In this document: piece after piece, positions 1-11,293 of the stretch
Layout of the letters: each line of letters begins with the position of its first letter
Numbering within the stretch: the first letter of the stretch is position 1
Assembly (NCBI RefSeq): GCF_963924675.1
Contig: NC_089221.1
Span: 6,879,851 to 6,943,850, forward strand
Source of the DNA: Phocoena phocoena
Taxonomy: Eukaryota; Chordata; Mammalia; Artiodactyla; Phocoenidae
DNA: 64,000 nt
Direction: 5' to 3'
The notes under the pieces: model-generated
Told to the model about the DNA's origin: nothing
The model's input: the letters and a program-made list of their open reading frames with translations, nothing else
Database searches by the model: none
Translations under genes and position numbers: made by a program

Positions 1-1478
1 TATAAAATTCCACTTCTGGGAGAGGCTGAAACTGCCATTAGGTGAGGTACTACGTTTTGATGAGGTTTTGTAGAAGTGACTCCATTTGGGGCTTGTTTCT
101 TTTTAGCACTTTCTGGCAGTAGGTCATTTAGACATGGTGGGTAAGGGAAGTCCACTTGCTCAGGGAGCTTCAGAACACACTTCATTGCACTGTTGCAAAA
201 TCTACCCTGGCTACTGGGAAAGCAATGTAATAAGTCACAGGAGACAGATAAGGTGAGGGCGGAATGAAAAGTACAACTAAGCATCTAATTCCCTTTTCAT
301 GCCAATTTCCTGTAAAGGTTTTCTTTCCTACTGAGATGCCCTGGGAGTTAACTTTGAGGACTGCATTAGGAGTTTCAAGGAAGCTTGTTTTGGCCCTTTA
401 ATTGGGACAGGCTAAAGGGCCAAGCTGATGGGTTAAAAGGTCATTTTAGCCAATATGAGTTGTGGGGTCTTTTCTCAGCAAACTGTGATCAATAATTCAG
501 CTGGGCCACAAAGGGGAGCTTGTGAAAACTTACAGCAGGCAAGATAGAGTAAATTAAGAGGACTCAAAAGGAATAAGATTACCACAGTCATGAAACTGTG
601 AGCCTAGAAGCTTCATTTCCACACCAAAACCAGCTCGTTTCTTTATTCCTTGTACCATATGCTCATTTCTTAGCTGAAATATCCTGTGAGTGGTTGTCAA
701 GAACTAAGATTTGCTAAATTTGTTTATTTTTGCTTTTCTCTTAGCTCAAATTAGAAGCATATGTTCATCACCTCTGCCTGTGAGTAGTTCAGCATGAACT
801 GTTTTCCTCATTTTATTTAGAGCAGATCAGTCAAAATAGTTATTTCAAAGTTGACTTGCAAAAAAATATGGCAGGCACAACTTCTTTTATTAATTGTGTT
901 TCTTCGCAAACTAGCAGATAAACTCAGTTAACTGAAATATGGCCATGCATCTTTGTGCCGTAATTAGTGCAACCTTCATTCAGGTAGGAGATACTGATAG
1001 TGTCATTAAGCTGCATAAGCCACATGGAGAGCTGCCAAGTCCCAGCCTTTTTGTTTGAAGTAGGGACTGATCACAGGATCCAAGACTTTTCATCTCTAGA
1101 GTTATGTCTTTAATGGGGTCACAGCTGCAGCTGAGAAAAATTACCATCTGAAGTTAGCTCCCTGCATGGTCCATATAGGTCTGGAGGAGCTGGGACAAAA
1201 ATCGCTCCTGGGTCAGTCCAGCATTACCAGGTGCTTTTCTGCAAGAGGGGAAGCTCAGGAGCAGTGAAGGTTATCACAAAGGTCAGAAGTCATTTAGGGA
1301 CATTTAGGAAGGTGCAGGCCACATCATGGCCCAAAATGGGTGCTGTAGGTTGAGAGGATCCATAAAGAAAGCTGGGACTCAGATGACAAAGTACATAGAC
1401 AGTAGTATCACGGTGTTATAGTACAGAAGCTGAGAAGAAAGGGAAGACAAATGTATTACATCATGTACCAAGCTCATT
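1..1478. other. Anonymous non-coding sequence
   Basis: I recognise no gene or repeat family here. No Met-initiated open frame of 60 codons or more lies in it, and composition is moderately AT-rich. Very old repeat fragments could be hidden below what the eye can match. Confidence 0.5.
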
Positions 1479-1481
1479 CCT

Positions 1482-1630
1482 TTCTCTCTCTCTCTCTCTC
1501 TCTCTCCTTCTCTCTAGGGATAGAGATATATCTATGTATACATACACTCACATATTATATCTATAAATAGGTATAGATATATTTGAGAATACATATGCAT
1601 ATATTATATATGTATATATACAATTACTTA
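1482..1630. repeat. (TC)n microsatellite followed by AT-rich TATA/CATA tract
   Basis: A nearly pure TC run occupies 1482-1515. It is followed by about 110 bp of TATA, CATA and TATC words. This is a typical low-complexity tract. Confidence 0.9.
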
Positions 1631-1639
1631 TTTAGTTGC

Positions 1640-1735
1640 ACAGAAACCCTGTAATTTTATCTAAACTGAGGCTTAGATTGTTGCTATAACTTATGTAAGA
1701 TTCCACAGATATTAAGTGGCAGAATGAGAATTAAA
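1640..1735. repeat. Possible MIR fragment
   Basis: The order of words 'actgaggcttagattg', then 'agattccacagat', then 'agtggcagaatgagaatt' resembles the part of MIR-type repeats that reads gaggctcagag, cacacag and agtggcagagc. The match is short and diverged, so this is tentative. Confidence 0.4.
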
Positions 1736-1779
1736 TCTATCTATCTATCTATCTATATCTATCTATATATCTATAGATA
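1736..1779. repeat. (CTAT)n tetranucleotide microsatellite
   Basis: Perfect CTAT units run from about 1736 to 1755, then interrupted CTATAT units continue to 1779. It is likely length-variable between individuals. Confidence 0.9.
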
Positions 1780-2630
1780 ACACACTATTCCATTGGTGTT
1801 ATCTGTCTTGTTTCCACAGTCCAGAGCAATGCCTGGCACAGACTGGTGCAACAAATGGTGTTGCCAAACTGCACTTTGACAACCCCACGCCCATATTCTT
1901 TCTACAACATCCATAGGCCTCACCAGAAGGGACTGCTCTCAATATTTCTGCCCATGTTTCTCATTCTAATGAGAGAATTTTCATCTAAAGATGGGAGGTA
2001 TCAGGGCTGCCATACACCTGCCCCAGAAAAGGCAAGGACCTGCATAAATAAATTCTTATTTATGCCACTGCTGATCTTGACCTTGAAGGGGCAGAATTAG
2101 TGAGAAAGATGGGCAGCAGAAGAGTATAATAGAGAAGTATGTGATATATACGGTGTTGAAGATATATGGTTCCCAAAGTATGTCTGAAATAGAACTCAAG
2201 GATTAGTGTCAATTAATTCCTTTGTATGACTAGTATTCCACCTGACCTTGAAGATGCAGGGGCTAGTGAGAGTGATGTACAGAAGAGACAATTAATAGTG
2301 CCTGCTTTCAAAAAATATATTGTGGTTTAGTTATTCGTTCAGTCCACACACTACTCACCACACCACGTGGCAGCCATCCTACTGGGTGCTAGTGACAGGA
2401 GAGTGAAGAATAGCCTCACTTAGTTCCAGAAGCTTCCATACTATTGGCCCCTGTTTCCAACCATTTCAGCACAGCCAGCTCTCCCATGTCACACTTGGGT
2501 GATGCCAGTAAAAGTCAGACATTTTTAGAATTTTTCAGGACTTACCCTAGCTGACTCTTGATCTAAGGCTCTTCACTCTGTTATTACTGTCAGAAGTTAA
2601 ACTGTAGCAGCTTTCCAAATGCCTCTGTCT
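1780..2630. other. Anonymous sequence with an imperfect local direct repeat
   Basis: No gene is recognised. An 84-codon open frame at 1846-2100 (+) has no recognisable domain. Two similar blocks of about 50 bp, at about 2072-2125 and 2240-2288, share 'tgaccttgaag', 'ctagtgag' or 'ttagtgag', and 'cagaaga' in the same order. Confidence 0.4.
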
Positions 2631-2634
2631 TTAC

Positions 2635-2710
2635 ATGTATTATCCTGTTACAAATAATGTCTCCATTTTATAGATGAAGAAATAGAGGCTCAGAAATAGC
2701 TAGTATTTTC
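2635..2710 (+). repeat. MIR-like fragment
   Basis: The stretch 'cattttatagatgaagaaat' followed by 'agaggctcagaaatag' is the hallmark of the 3' half of MIR-type SINEs (consensus words cattttacagatgagg and gaggctcagag). It abuts the fuller MIR copy that follows. Confidence 0.5.
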
Positions 2711-2711
2711 T

Positions 2712-2940
2712 AAAGCATAGTGGTTAAATATGTAAACTGTGGCTTTTGCCCACCTGGATTTAAGTGTAGCTTAACACTTACTGATGTAGGATTTCTGGAA
2801 AATTATTTAACATTTCCACACCTCAGATTCTTTGTTTGTAAAATAGTTCTAATATTGGCACATATGTCAAAGTCCTGTATAAGAAGTAAATAAGTTAATA
2901 CATGTAAAGTGCTTAGAACAGTGTCTTGAATATAGTAGTT
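2712..2940 (+). repeat. MIR SINE
   Basis: This ancient tRNA-derived mammalian SINE runs in order through 'agcatagtggttaaat' (tRNA-related head), 'ctggatttaagt', 'cacttactgatgt', 'cacacctcagattctttgt' (core, cctcagtttcctcatctg in the consensus), 'taatacatgtaaagtgctta' and 'gaacagtgtcttgaatatag' (tail). Length and word order fit a nearly complete copy. Confidence 0.85.
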
Positions 2941-3251
2941 CTATTGGGTTGAATGCTGCCGTGCCCCCTCGCCCCTGAAAAAAGACAGGTTCAAGCCCTC
3001 ATCCCCAGGATTTATGGTGGTGAATTTATTTGGAAGAAGGTGTTTTTCTTTGTTTGTTTTCAGATGTAATTTTGTTAGGGATCTCAAGGTAAGGTCATAC
3101 TGGGTTTAGGGTGGTCCTGAAATCCCATGATAGGTGTCCTTATAAGAAGCTAGAACACAGACTTACCAAGAAGAAGAACATGTAAGGATGGAGGCAGAGA
3201 TTGGAGTGATGCAGCTATAAGACAAGGAATGCCAAGGATTGCCAATGATGC
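2937..3251 (+). mobile_element. MaLR (MLT1-type) LTR, 5' part, split by a later LTR
   Basis: This is the front part of a mammalian-apparent LTR retrotransposon LTR (ERVL-MaLR, MLT1-like). It begins 'ctattgggttgaatgctgcc', then 'ggtcatactgggtttagggt', 'ggtgtccttataagaagc' and 'gcagagattggagtgatgca'. The LTR resumes at about 3785 after a retroviral LTR insertion. No internal retroviral sequence follows, so it is a solo LTR. Confidence 0.8.
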
Positions 3252-3784
3252 TGAAAACTCGGCCTCTGTGCACCGGTGCTGAATCGAATCTCAGAGACAG
3301 AGTTTTGGGTGAAGTAGAAAAGAATAGCTTTATTACTTTGCCAGGCAAAGGCAGACATGGTAGGCTCATGCCCTGAAAAACTGTGTGTTCCAACCCGGGA
3401 GGATTTGGTGAGGAGTTTTACAGCAATGGCTCAAGGGCTCAAGGGCGGAGTTGCTGATAAGGATCGGGGTGAGCAGGGCCTGCACTCCTTTAATCTGGCC
3501 TCAGGTGGTCTCCTGATGAGCTTCCTGAGGTCATGAAACTGTGATCTTCTCTGGAATGAAGAATGCTAACATCTTCCATTTGTTGGGGCTTTTAGTTCTG
3601 TAAAGAGCTCAAAGATATTGCTATGTGTTTCCCTCGAGGCAGAACCAGGACCCTGCTCCGAGGCTGCATTGTTGTTTCTTGCCTGCTCCTCCCTTGTCTC
3701 TGCATCCCCTCCCTTCCCTGATTAGCAACTGTTTGAAGGGCTTCCATGCCCAGGAGCCCCACTGGGTCCTGCTTGGTTTCACCA
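3252..3784 (-). mobile_element. Endogenous retrovirus solo LTR inserted into the MLT1 LTR
   Basis: About 533 bp with no MLT1 similarity interrupts the MLT1 LTR. Read on the minus strand it starts with TGGTGAAACC and ends with GAGTTTTCA, the TG...CA termini of retroviral LTRs. A polyadenylation signal AATAAA (complement at 3329-3334) is followed by a U5-like stretch. Short flanks 'gatgc' (left) and 'gaggc' (right) may be a decayed target duplication. A gammaretrovirus-like (class I) LTR is the best guess. No gag, pol or env sequence is present. Confidence 0.7.
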
Positions 3785-3953
3785 GGAGGCATGGGACAGA
3801 TTCTCCCTCAGAGCCTCTAGGAGGAATGAACGCTGCTGACACACTGACTGCAGACTTCTGCCTCCAGAACTGTGAGAGAATAAATTGCTGTTGTTTGAAG
3901 TCACCAAGTTTGCGGTCATTTATTGTGGCAGCCACGAGAACCTAATACAGCAG
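3785..3953 (+). mobile_element. MaLR (MLT1-type) LTR, 3' part
   Basis: This continues the LTR that began at 2937. It contains 'ggacagattctccctcagag', 'tgcctccagaactgtgagag', the polyadenylation signal 'aataaa' at about 3880-3885, 'gctgttgtttgaagtcacca', and the MLT1 terminal 'aacctaatacag'. Confidence 0.8.
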
Positions 3954-3954
3954 T

Positions 3955-3956
<2 letters not shown>

Positions 3957-4003
<47 letters not shown>

Positions 4004-4013
4004 CTCTCTCTCA
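3957..4013. repeat. (AC)n followed by (TC)n microsatellite
   Basis: About 22 uninterrupted AC units end at 4000. About six TC units follow. The tract sits a few bases past the MLT1 LTR end. Confidence 0.95.
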
Positions 4014-5155
4014 CTTGTTTTTGTTAAGTATTTATACAGCAGTTGAGGCCCACAGAAGTCTCAACCTCAGCCATCTGACTTCAAATCTTTAATCTCATGG
4101 CTCTTCCTCACTCACCCCTCGGTTCCTGGTTTTGCATCCAGCTTCTATCCCTCGTTTGAACGGTCATACTCCTTTCTGTGTCTTACTGAGGTTGGCTTCC
4201 CACTTGGGGCTCCATTTCCCATGCACCCCTGCTTTGGACTTTCCCCATGAACATCAGGTGCCAGACTCCCGCTTGCAGACCCTCTCCACTGAGTGGGCTC
4301 CTCAACAGAGCAGGAGACTCAGCCATTTAGAGCGGGAGCTGCAAGACCTGCACTTAGTACACACGGGCTGAGTAGCTCAAGCAGTTTATAAATAGAAGCT
4401 ACAGCGAGTATAATGCAGAGTAGACGCAGCATATATACACTACTTCCTGCAGTGATCAGATAGCGAGTGCGGTGGAGGAAGAGAACAGGAAGATGTGCAG
4501 TGAAGAGCAGGAGCTGAATGAGTGCCGGAAGCACCCCACAGCCCAAGGCAAGTGACACTGAAGGAACGAGTCATCTAAGACAGGTGGAATTGTGAAGGGC
4601 TTTCAAGGTAGATTTTCTCAAAACGTGGAGTCAAATGGGGGAAAAGTCCAACTTCCTGTACTGTTAAAGTTTATGAAATATGTACATCTGGCAGTCTTCC
4701 TTTGATCTCGTGTTTTAAACCACTACATAGAATCATGAGGAATATTTTTAAAGTCCCACATGTATTTATATAGAAATTAATGCTTTAAAGTTTAAATATT
4801 TTAGGAAAACATTTTCTTCTAATTTATCAACATGTAAAGCACACAAAGCTTTAAAGAGAGTTAGTCCCCCAATTCCCTTTTGTGATAAAGAAGGCGGGCA
4901 CAAACAATCCTGATGTGGCAACTGGTCCCTGACTCTCTGGCTTAGTTATTTGACTTACAGAGCAGTTGAGGAGGTGAGTGGGTAGAGAGAGTCTCAACTC
5001 ATTCCTCCAAGTGGGACAGATAGAGTAACTGGACCCTGAGTCAGTTCACTGTGAGAAAGCTCACAAGAAGTGTTTCTGGAAAAAAGAAAATGATATCAGG
5101 CAGATGGGTCTACAAAAGGAATGAAGAACACTGGAAATGGTACCTACAGGCGTAA
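4014..5155. other. Anonymous non-coding sequence
   Basis: No gene or clear repeat was recognised. Two 79-codon frames overlap at 4132-4371 (+) and 4319-4558 (-). Neither has a recognisable domain, and I regard both as chance. Confidence 0.45.
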
Positions 5156-5159
5156 ATGA

Positions 5160-5800
5160 ATAAAAGTGTTTTAAAATGTTATTTACATTTCTTTAAAATA
5201 TAATGAGTTGTTTAAACAACCAGTAACAAAATATAGCATAGAGTTTATAATATAGGTAAAGTTTAAAAATATAATGACAAAGGGATAACAGCTGGGAGGA
5301 GAGAAATAGAAATATACTATTGTGAGCTTTTTACACATAAAATATAACCTGAAGGGTTCCTGTGATATCTACCAAATACCCATTAAGATAACAAAACAAA
5401 GAAGATAGTAAGGAAGGGGAAAACATAAAAAATATGGGGCAAATAGAAAACAAATAGCAAGATGATGGACATAAACTTAACTATATCATTAATCCCATTA
5501 AATATAAATAATCTAAACATCCAAATTAAAAGTGAAAGATTTCCAGATTACATAAAAAAGTAAGAGCCAACTATGTGCTGCTGGTGACAGAGGTAAATAA
5601 AATGATCCAAATAAATGAAAAGGGAAAGGAAAAATATATGCCATGCTAACCTGAATCCAAGGATACCTGGAATGGCTATATTAATTTTAGACAAAGTAGG
5701 TTTCAGAGAAAAGAATGCTACCAGGAGTAAAGGAAGTCAATTCTCAAAGATAGTGGGGTCAATGCATCAGGCAGACATAATGGTATTCAGCATTTATGAT
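5160..5800 (+). mobile_element. Ancient L1/HAL1-type LINE fragment
   Basis: Word order matches the sense strand of an old L1 around its endonuclease-coding part: 'gacaaagggataacagctgg', 'ggggcaaatagaaaacaaat', 'agcaagatgatggacataaa', 'catccaaattaaaagtgaaa', 'agagccaactatgtgctgct', 'ggctatattaattttagaca' and 'ggggtcaatgcatcaggcag'. Many substitutions and small gaps leave no usable frame. It is much older than the L1s at 33-51 kb. Confidence 0.7.
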
Positions 5801-5804
5801 CATT

Positions 5805-8294
5805 TTATGCTTCAGACAGTGACACCTCCTCCCCTGCCCCCTTGTATACATTTGGTCAGATTTCACAGAGCACATTCCTCCAGTCTCCTTCTATAGGGTG
5901 CATTTTGTGTGACTGCAGAATTTGGGGGCTGAGTAGAAAAAGGAGGGTGGTGAAGTCAGAATTCAGCTCACATGTTTTGAAATTATTCCCGTTTCTAGAG
6001 ACATATCCTGCCTTCAAATATACCCAAAATTCCTCAGTCCACAGTCCCTCTGTTTTGTCTTTTAAAGAGCACAAACCCCCATTATTTTGCCATGATTGAG
6101 AAGGGTAGCCTCTCAATGCATGGATTCAGAAAGGGGTATCCAGTGATCTATATGCTCTCAGATAGCTTTCAATTAATCCTCCTTACGTAAGTCCCAGTAT
6201 CAAAGTCAATGTTTAATTAGAGGAGCAGAAACACTATGAGTTATGGGATAAGGTATTTATCATAGAACTCAGCTTTGACACAATTATGAGATAAGCCGGA
6301 TAAATGAAGGTCTACAAAAGAGAGCTAGGGCATAAGAGGAGACACCCTTCCAACAGTTAGAGAAGCCAAGCTCCTCCAGCTGCTGAAGTCGGGCTGCTAA
6401 GAAATCCACGCCAGAGGTCTGTGCACCCTCAGAAAGGTCTATGCAGCCCCCGATATCCAGGGGGTGTTCCAGCATTATCAGCTGGGTCTTGATGTTATCA
6501 CAAGTTGGACTGGCATCCAGAGCTAGGCTTTGGTGTTCTCTTGTTGGTTGTAAACACTTTCACAGAACGTAAGTATGAGACAAGGCCACTCTGTGACTGA
6601 TAGATCAAGACAAGAAGAATTTTAAAAGACCATTTTGTAATCTTGCTTAAACACAGAATGCCATCCAAGCCACAGACTATAAACATCTCCCTCTCACAGC
6701 TGATGTGAGTGACTGACTGTTCTTTATCAATTATAGCTTTAGTTTCCCTTTCAGTCTGCCCTCCTTACAGATAGGATTTATTAAGATACCAATCATAACA
6801 TTATTCTCACTTCATGACTGCTTCCAACAGAGAGCAAAGCTCCACTTCCCTAAAATCTCCCCCAAATCACCAGCCAAAGTCCAAATCCTATAATAGGTTC
6901 TTTCTAATACCTCCTGCTGGGACACCTGCAATTCCCCCTGGGGTGGATGTGCTCCATCATTGCAACAAGCAACAAACTCAACCTGTTCAAATACAGATGA
7001 GCTCTTGGTGGCCTCTGGCTGAAGGACATTGACAACCCACAGCCAAGCATGTGGTCATGAGCCTGGGGCCACTGTGTTCAGTGGGGTCAAAAGTCAGGAA
7101 GATCTAGATGGAAACAGAAGAGTGTGAAGTTCAAGCCAGAACCTTCCCTTCTGGGAACCCTGATGTCTATCTCTCAACCATCTCAATCTGCAGAGATCAG
7201 TTGTTGCTGCTGAACTGTTGCCTTCCCTAAATCTCAAGAAAACACCTCTTTTGGCCACTTAATTACATACTCACTCAGAACCATATGTGGGAGTCCCAGC
7301 TTGACCAAGCCTAAGGAGCACTCCCATGCACAACCTTTATCCTCTTTCCAGAGGAAACTGATTCCTGCTTTGTTCCAGAAGTCCTCTGTATTCACACTGT
7401 AGGGTTAAGACTTGATTTCCTCATGTTTTAAAGCCAGTTATCATTTAATAAGTTTATTCTGTAAGCTACTCATTTTTGTTGTACTTTGTCTCTCATTTTC
7501 ACTGTTTTTGTGTGGTGTTCATTATTATTATTTTTAATCTCTTAACGGGAAGCTGCAGTGGGTACTGGAATAAGGGTGACATCACAAGTATTTTCAATCC
7601 AATACCTTCACTAAAAAATCAGGCCCTTTGTCACCTATGCAGGTGGTAGAGACCACTACATGCCAACCAGGTGTTCATGCCCCACCCCACTGTAGTAAGG
7701 AGCTCCCCTAGTGGTCCAACCAGGAACTCCCTTTATTATCACAGCAAGTGTGGTTACATGACTAATTCTTGCCAATATTATGGGGGAGGAAGTGATGTGT
7801 GTTACTTTTGGGCAGGCATGTTTAAAAATGACTTTGACTTCTCTACTCTTTCTTCTTCTCCCCCTTTTTTTTTCAGCTGGAAGTTGAGGGCGCAGAGACT
7901 CAATGGATGGCTACTTCAAAGATGGTGAGCCAGATCCCTGAGCCCCAAATGGTTGGCCAGAAACACAACCATGTAAGGATGTATGGGACAGCTATGTAAG
8001 GGAGAAAATACACTCTATTGTGTCAGTCCACCAAATGTGGAGGTTTACTCCAATTGAGTTATTCCAAGTATGTTACTGGTGTTCCTCTAAGTAACAACAT
8101 GAGTATGTCATTCTTTTTGAAAGAATAGTTCCATCAACATTCAGTCTTTGCTTTAACTGGCAAAGTTAAGATTGTTGGTTTTGCTTTATAATTACCTCAA
8201 AGACAAAGTTAACAGCACACGCGCTGTGGGAAGGGGGCAGGGTCAGAACGTGTGATAAACCATTTCTATTTCTAGTTATCCTTTAAGCATCCTC
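5805..8294. other. Anonymous sequence, possibly old LTR-derived in parts
   Basis: Only short frames occur (up to 86 codons) and none is recognisable. The stretch at 6100-7000 has the texture of decayed LTR sequence, but I cannot name a family. A T-rich run lies at 7860-7873. Confidence 0.35.
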
Positions 8295-8500
8295 TAAGTC
8301 AAAAGTAAGGAAACTTTTCCTGTAAAGGGTAAAAGAGTAAATATTTTCAGCTTTGTGGGTCACATAGATCTCTGTTGCATATCCTTTTGTTTTTTAACAG
8401 CCCTTTAAAAATGTAAAAACTATTCTTAGCTTATAAGCCGAATAATAACAGACCTTGGGCAGGATCTGGCCCGTGAGTCCAAGCTTACGAATGTCTGCTC
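8295..8500 (+). mobile_element. Non-autonomous hAT (Charlie-group) DNA transposon fragment
   Basis: The words 'gtaaagggtaaaagagtaaa', 'tattttcagctttgtgggtc', 'acatagatctctgttgcata' and 'ggatctggcccgtgagtcc' appear in the order of a common mammalian short hAT-type repeat (gtaaagggccagatagtaaatatttt ... ggatttggcccgcgggcc). The subfamily name is not certain. Confidence 0.55.
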
Positions 8501-10703
8501 TAAGTGACTGGAAGATGTAGGACTTGAAGGAGGATGTACTGATCAGTGAGACCCCTCTAGGGACCATAGATGGATGCATTCCACTTTAAGGTTATGAACT
8601 CCTTGAAGACTGTTGGAGAAGGTCATTGAGAGGACATGACCACTGGTTGACACACAAGCTGGACCTCAGCAATTAGAAGCCCCTCACTCTCTCCCCTGTC
8701 CTTTGGATGTGCTTTCTGCCCACTGTTCCTACAGTCGAGCCATTTTCAAGGATGTAGCATTGAGAGGGCAGTGTGTTGGTGAGACCATATGGGTGATACA
8801 CATGACTGAACCCACTGAAGGCCTCTATACAAGCTCTTAAGATTCTGGTGGGAAGCAGGGGCAGAGATCTACTCATATTGTGGTTGTCTGAGACAAGCCT
8901 CCTTTGTAGTCTCTTGCTTATTAAATGTGCCTCTTTCGTTGCTCTCTCTTTGCCCTTCGTGGGGGGGCAGTTTCAGATTTTACCCGGGAAAGCTCCTGAG
9001 TCTGCAAACCAACAAAGGCAAGAATCATGTTCTCTGTTTTCATCTTAGCCATTATTTCACTTAATATAGGGCTTTAAATTTTATTCAGTTTTAACTCCTT
9101 TGTTGCTATGTGCAAAGCTCTGTTAGGACTCTAGACTTACACATAAAATATATGCCCCTCCCCAAAATAGAAACAGTTGAACTGAATAAAATTTAGCTAT
9201 TTAATTTGAATTCTACTGTAAAATTGTGATCATAATTCCAGAACAGAATACTAAGCATTTTATAACATACAGCTCTGTCATGGTACTCTTTCTAGCAGCC
9301 ATGGCCTTTGCCATCATTGAATGCCCACATCACTTTCAATTGTTAGTATCTAAATGTGGGAGCTTCAGAGAGAGAAAGTAGTGCTTGCTTTTTACTTTGA
9401 CCTGATACACTTGGAAACAGTAAAAATATTTGTAAATTTTATGTGAGGCTTCTATCTCAATAGAAATAAAAAAGTAATATAAATTCTATCTGATAGGATT
9501 ATGGTGATCTCACCTAGGGATTTGCTATCATAGGTTATTTTTACTTTCTCCAACTCACTCTAAGGCATATTTGGATATGTAATTATTCTGCACATAAAAA
9601 TCCCTTCACAAAGGTCAGAGGTTGGGAAAGTCTGGACTCCCAGAGAAAGTTGGGGGCTAAGTAATAGGAGGAGCCATAGTTTCCTTGTTCACTTGAGTTG
9701 ATTAAGTTCTTTGCACGTGATGGATGAATATCCCTGCCAGAATGAACATATTAGAATTCCATTCTATGAGCAAAACCAAAGACATCTGGTTTGTGCCCTG
9801 CTGAAACTCACTACTCATGCCAACATCCTTTAGTGGGTTTAACAATTGGGAACCCAAAGAACTCATGTGTATTTGTGACACCATAATGGATTTTGAGCCT
9901 GTGTAATTAATGAATGAATCCCTAGCAGATGTGTTTGCTGAACTAAGATGTGTATGTTATTTTTCTATTTTAATCTCTGCATCATGTATCAGGTTTTTTA
10001 GCTCTGGCTCTGGAAGTAGCTGCCTTTGAATTGCTACAACTTCCCCTAAGGAGTTTATCTCCCTGAAGTAATACCTCCACTAAATTGAATCCAAATTTTT
10101 ACTTGAATAAATACAACTGGAGAGACCCATAGTGAAAAAAAAATTATGATTATAGCAAAGAAACCCAGTGTAATGAAATCAACAACAACACTGTAACTTA
10201 CCTGTTTTTCACAATTCTTCATGATAGCAGAATAGGTCCAGAGCACACATTGCAAAGCTCTGTGCTAATGAAGACCGTCTCTAGAACTGGACTTCTTATG
10301 TGTCTACTGTGTCCATCATGCTCATCTTTTGATGTGGAATTTTCCTTTCTTACTTCTATACCTGATTCTCACAGGATGTACTTTTCATTGAATGCACAGT
10401 GGTGAGTGGATAGAGTTTTCTTCATCCTGCTGGGATACTTGAGATTATTATCAGTATGTGGAAGAAAACATCCTGTGTTCAGGAACAGACTCTTAACAGT
10501 CCTGACAGCTTCTGCCCAGAGACATTCTCACTATAGACAAATGATCTTTTTTAGAGAGAAATCTTGCTTATTAAGAGCTCCAATATCACAGTGATAATCA
10601 CAAGTCTGATTAGCATTAGTTATTAGGATAATTCTACAAATACAACTCTACCAACATTTGAGGGTGCCTTCTGTTATGAAAATGTATGCTAAAATATCAC
10701 ATT
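8501..10703. other. Anonymous non-coding sequence
   Basis: No gene is recognised. Met-initiated frames reach at most 67 codons. The region is AT-rich, with no clear microsatellite or repeat family that I can name. Confidence 0.45.
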
Positions 10704-11073
10704 TCACATGACAATTTTGTTTTTTTGTTGTTGTTGTTTTTTTGCTTATTTTTGGCTGCGTTGGGTCTTTGTTGTTGTGCACGGGCTTTCTCTAGTCGCA
10801 TCGAGCGGGGGTTACTCTTCATTGTAGTGCTCAGTCTTCTCATTGCAGTGTTTTCTCTTGCTGCGGAACACGGGCTCTAGGCTCGTGAGCTTCAGTAGTT
10901 GTGGCGCATAGGCTCAGTAGTTGTGGCTTGTGAGCTCTAGAACACAGGCTCAGTAGTTGTGGTGCATGGGCTTAGTTGCTCCGTGGCATGTGGGATCTTC
11001 CCGGGCCAGGGTTTGAACCCATGTCCCCTGCATTGGCAGGCAGATTCTTAACCACTGCCCTCAAATGACAATT
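10704..11073 (-). mobile_element. CHR-1 type tRNA-derived SINE, head-truncated
   Basis: The minus-strand SINE body is at about 10717-11060, flanked by a 13-bp target duplication (tcacatgacaatt at 10704-10716 and tcaaatgacaatt at 11061-11073, one mismatch). It is the long form with repeated 'gctcagtagttgtgg' modules. The tail is at the left (T-rich, ending in 'ttatttttggctgcg'), and the tRNA-like B-box region 'gggtttgaacccatg' lies near the right. The final head bases (ccaccagggaagccc) seen in the other SINEs are missing, so the head is truncated by about 18 bp. Confidence 0.85.
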
Positions 11074-11079
11074 GAATAC

Positions 11080-11293
11080 TTATTTATTTATTTATTTTTT
11101 GCGGTACGCAGGCCTCTCACTGTTGTGGCCTCTCCCGTTGTGGAGCACAGGCTCCAGACCCGCAGGCTCAGGGGCCATGGCTCACGGACCCAGCTGCTCC
11201 ACAGCATGTGGGATCCTCCCGGACTGGGGCACGAACCCGTGTCCGCCGCATCGGCAGGTGGACTCTCAACCACTGCGCCACCAGGGAAGCCCC
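11080..11293 (-). mobile_element. CHR-2 type tRNA-derived SINE (cetacean-type)
   Basis: The minus-strand copy runs from a (TTTA)n/T tail at 11080-11100 through 'gcggtacgcaggcctctcac' to the head complement 'ccaccagggaagcccc' at 11293. The A and B box regions of the RNA polymerase III promoter are preserved in recognisable form. It starts only about 6 bp beyond the target duplication of the neighbouring CHR-1 SINE. I could not see a clear target duplication of its own. Confidence 0.85.

Noticed and set aside
1482..1779. CRISPR-like or satellite array
   Set aside because: The units are 2-4 bp simple repeats without spacers. This is ordinary mammalian microsatellite DNA.
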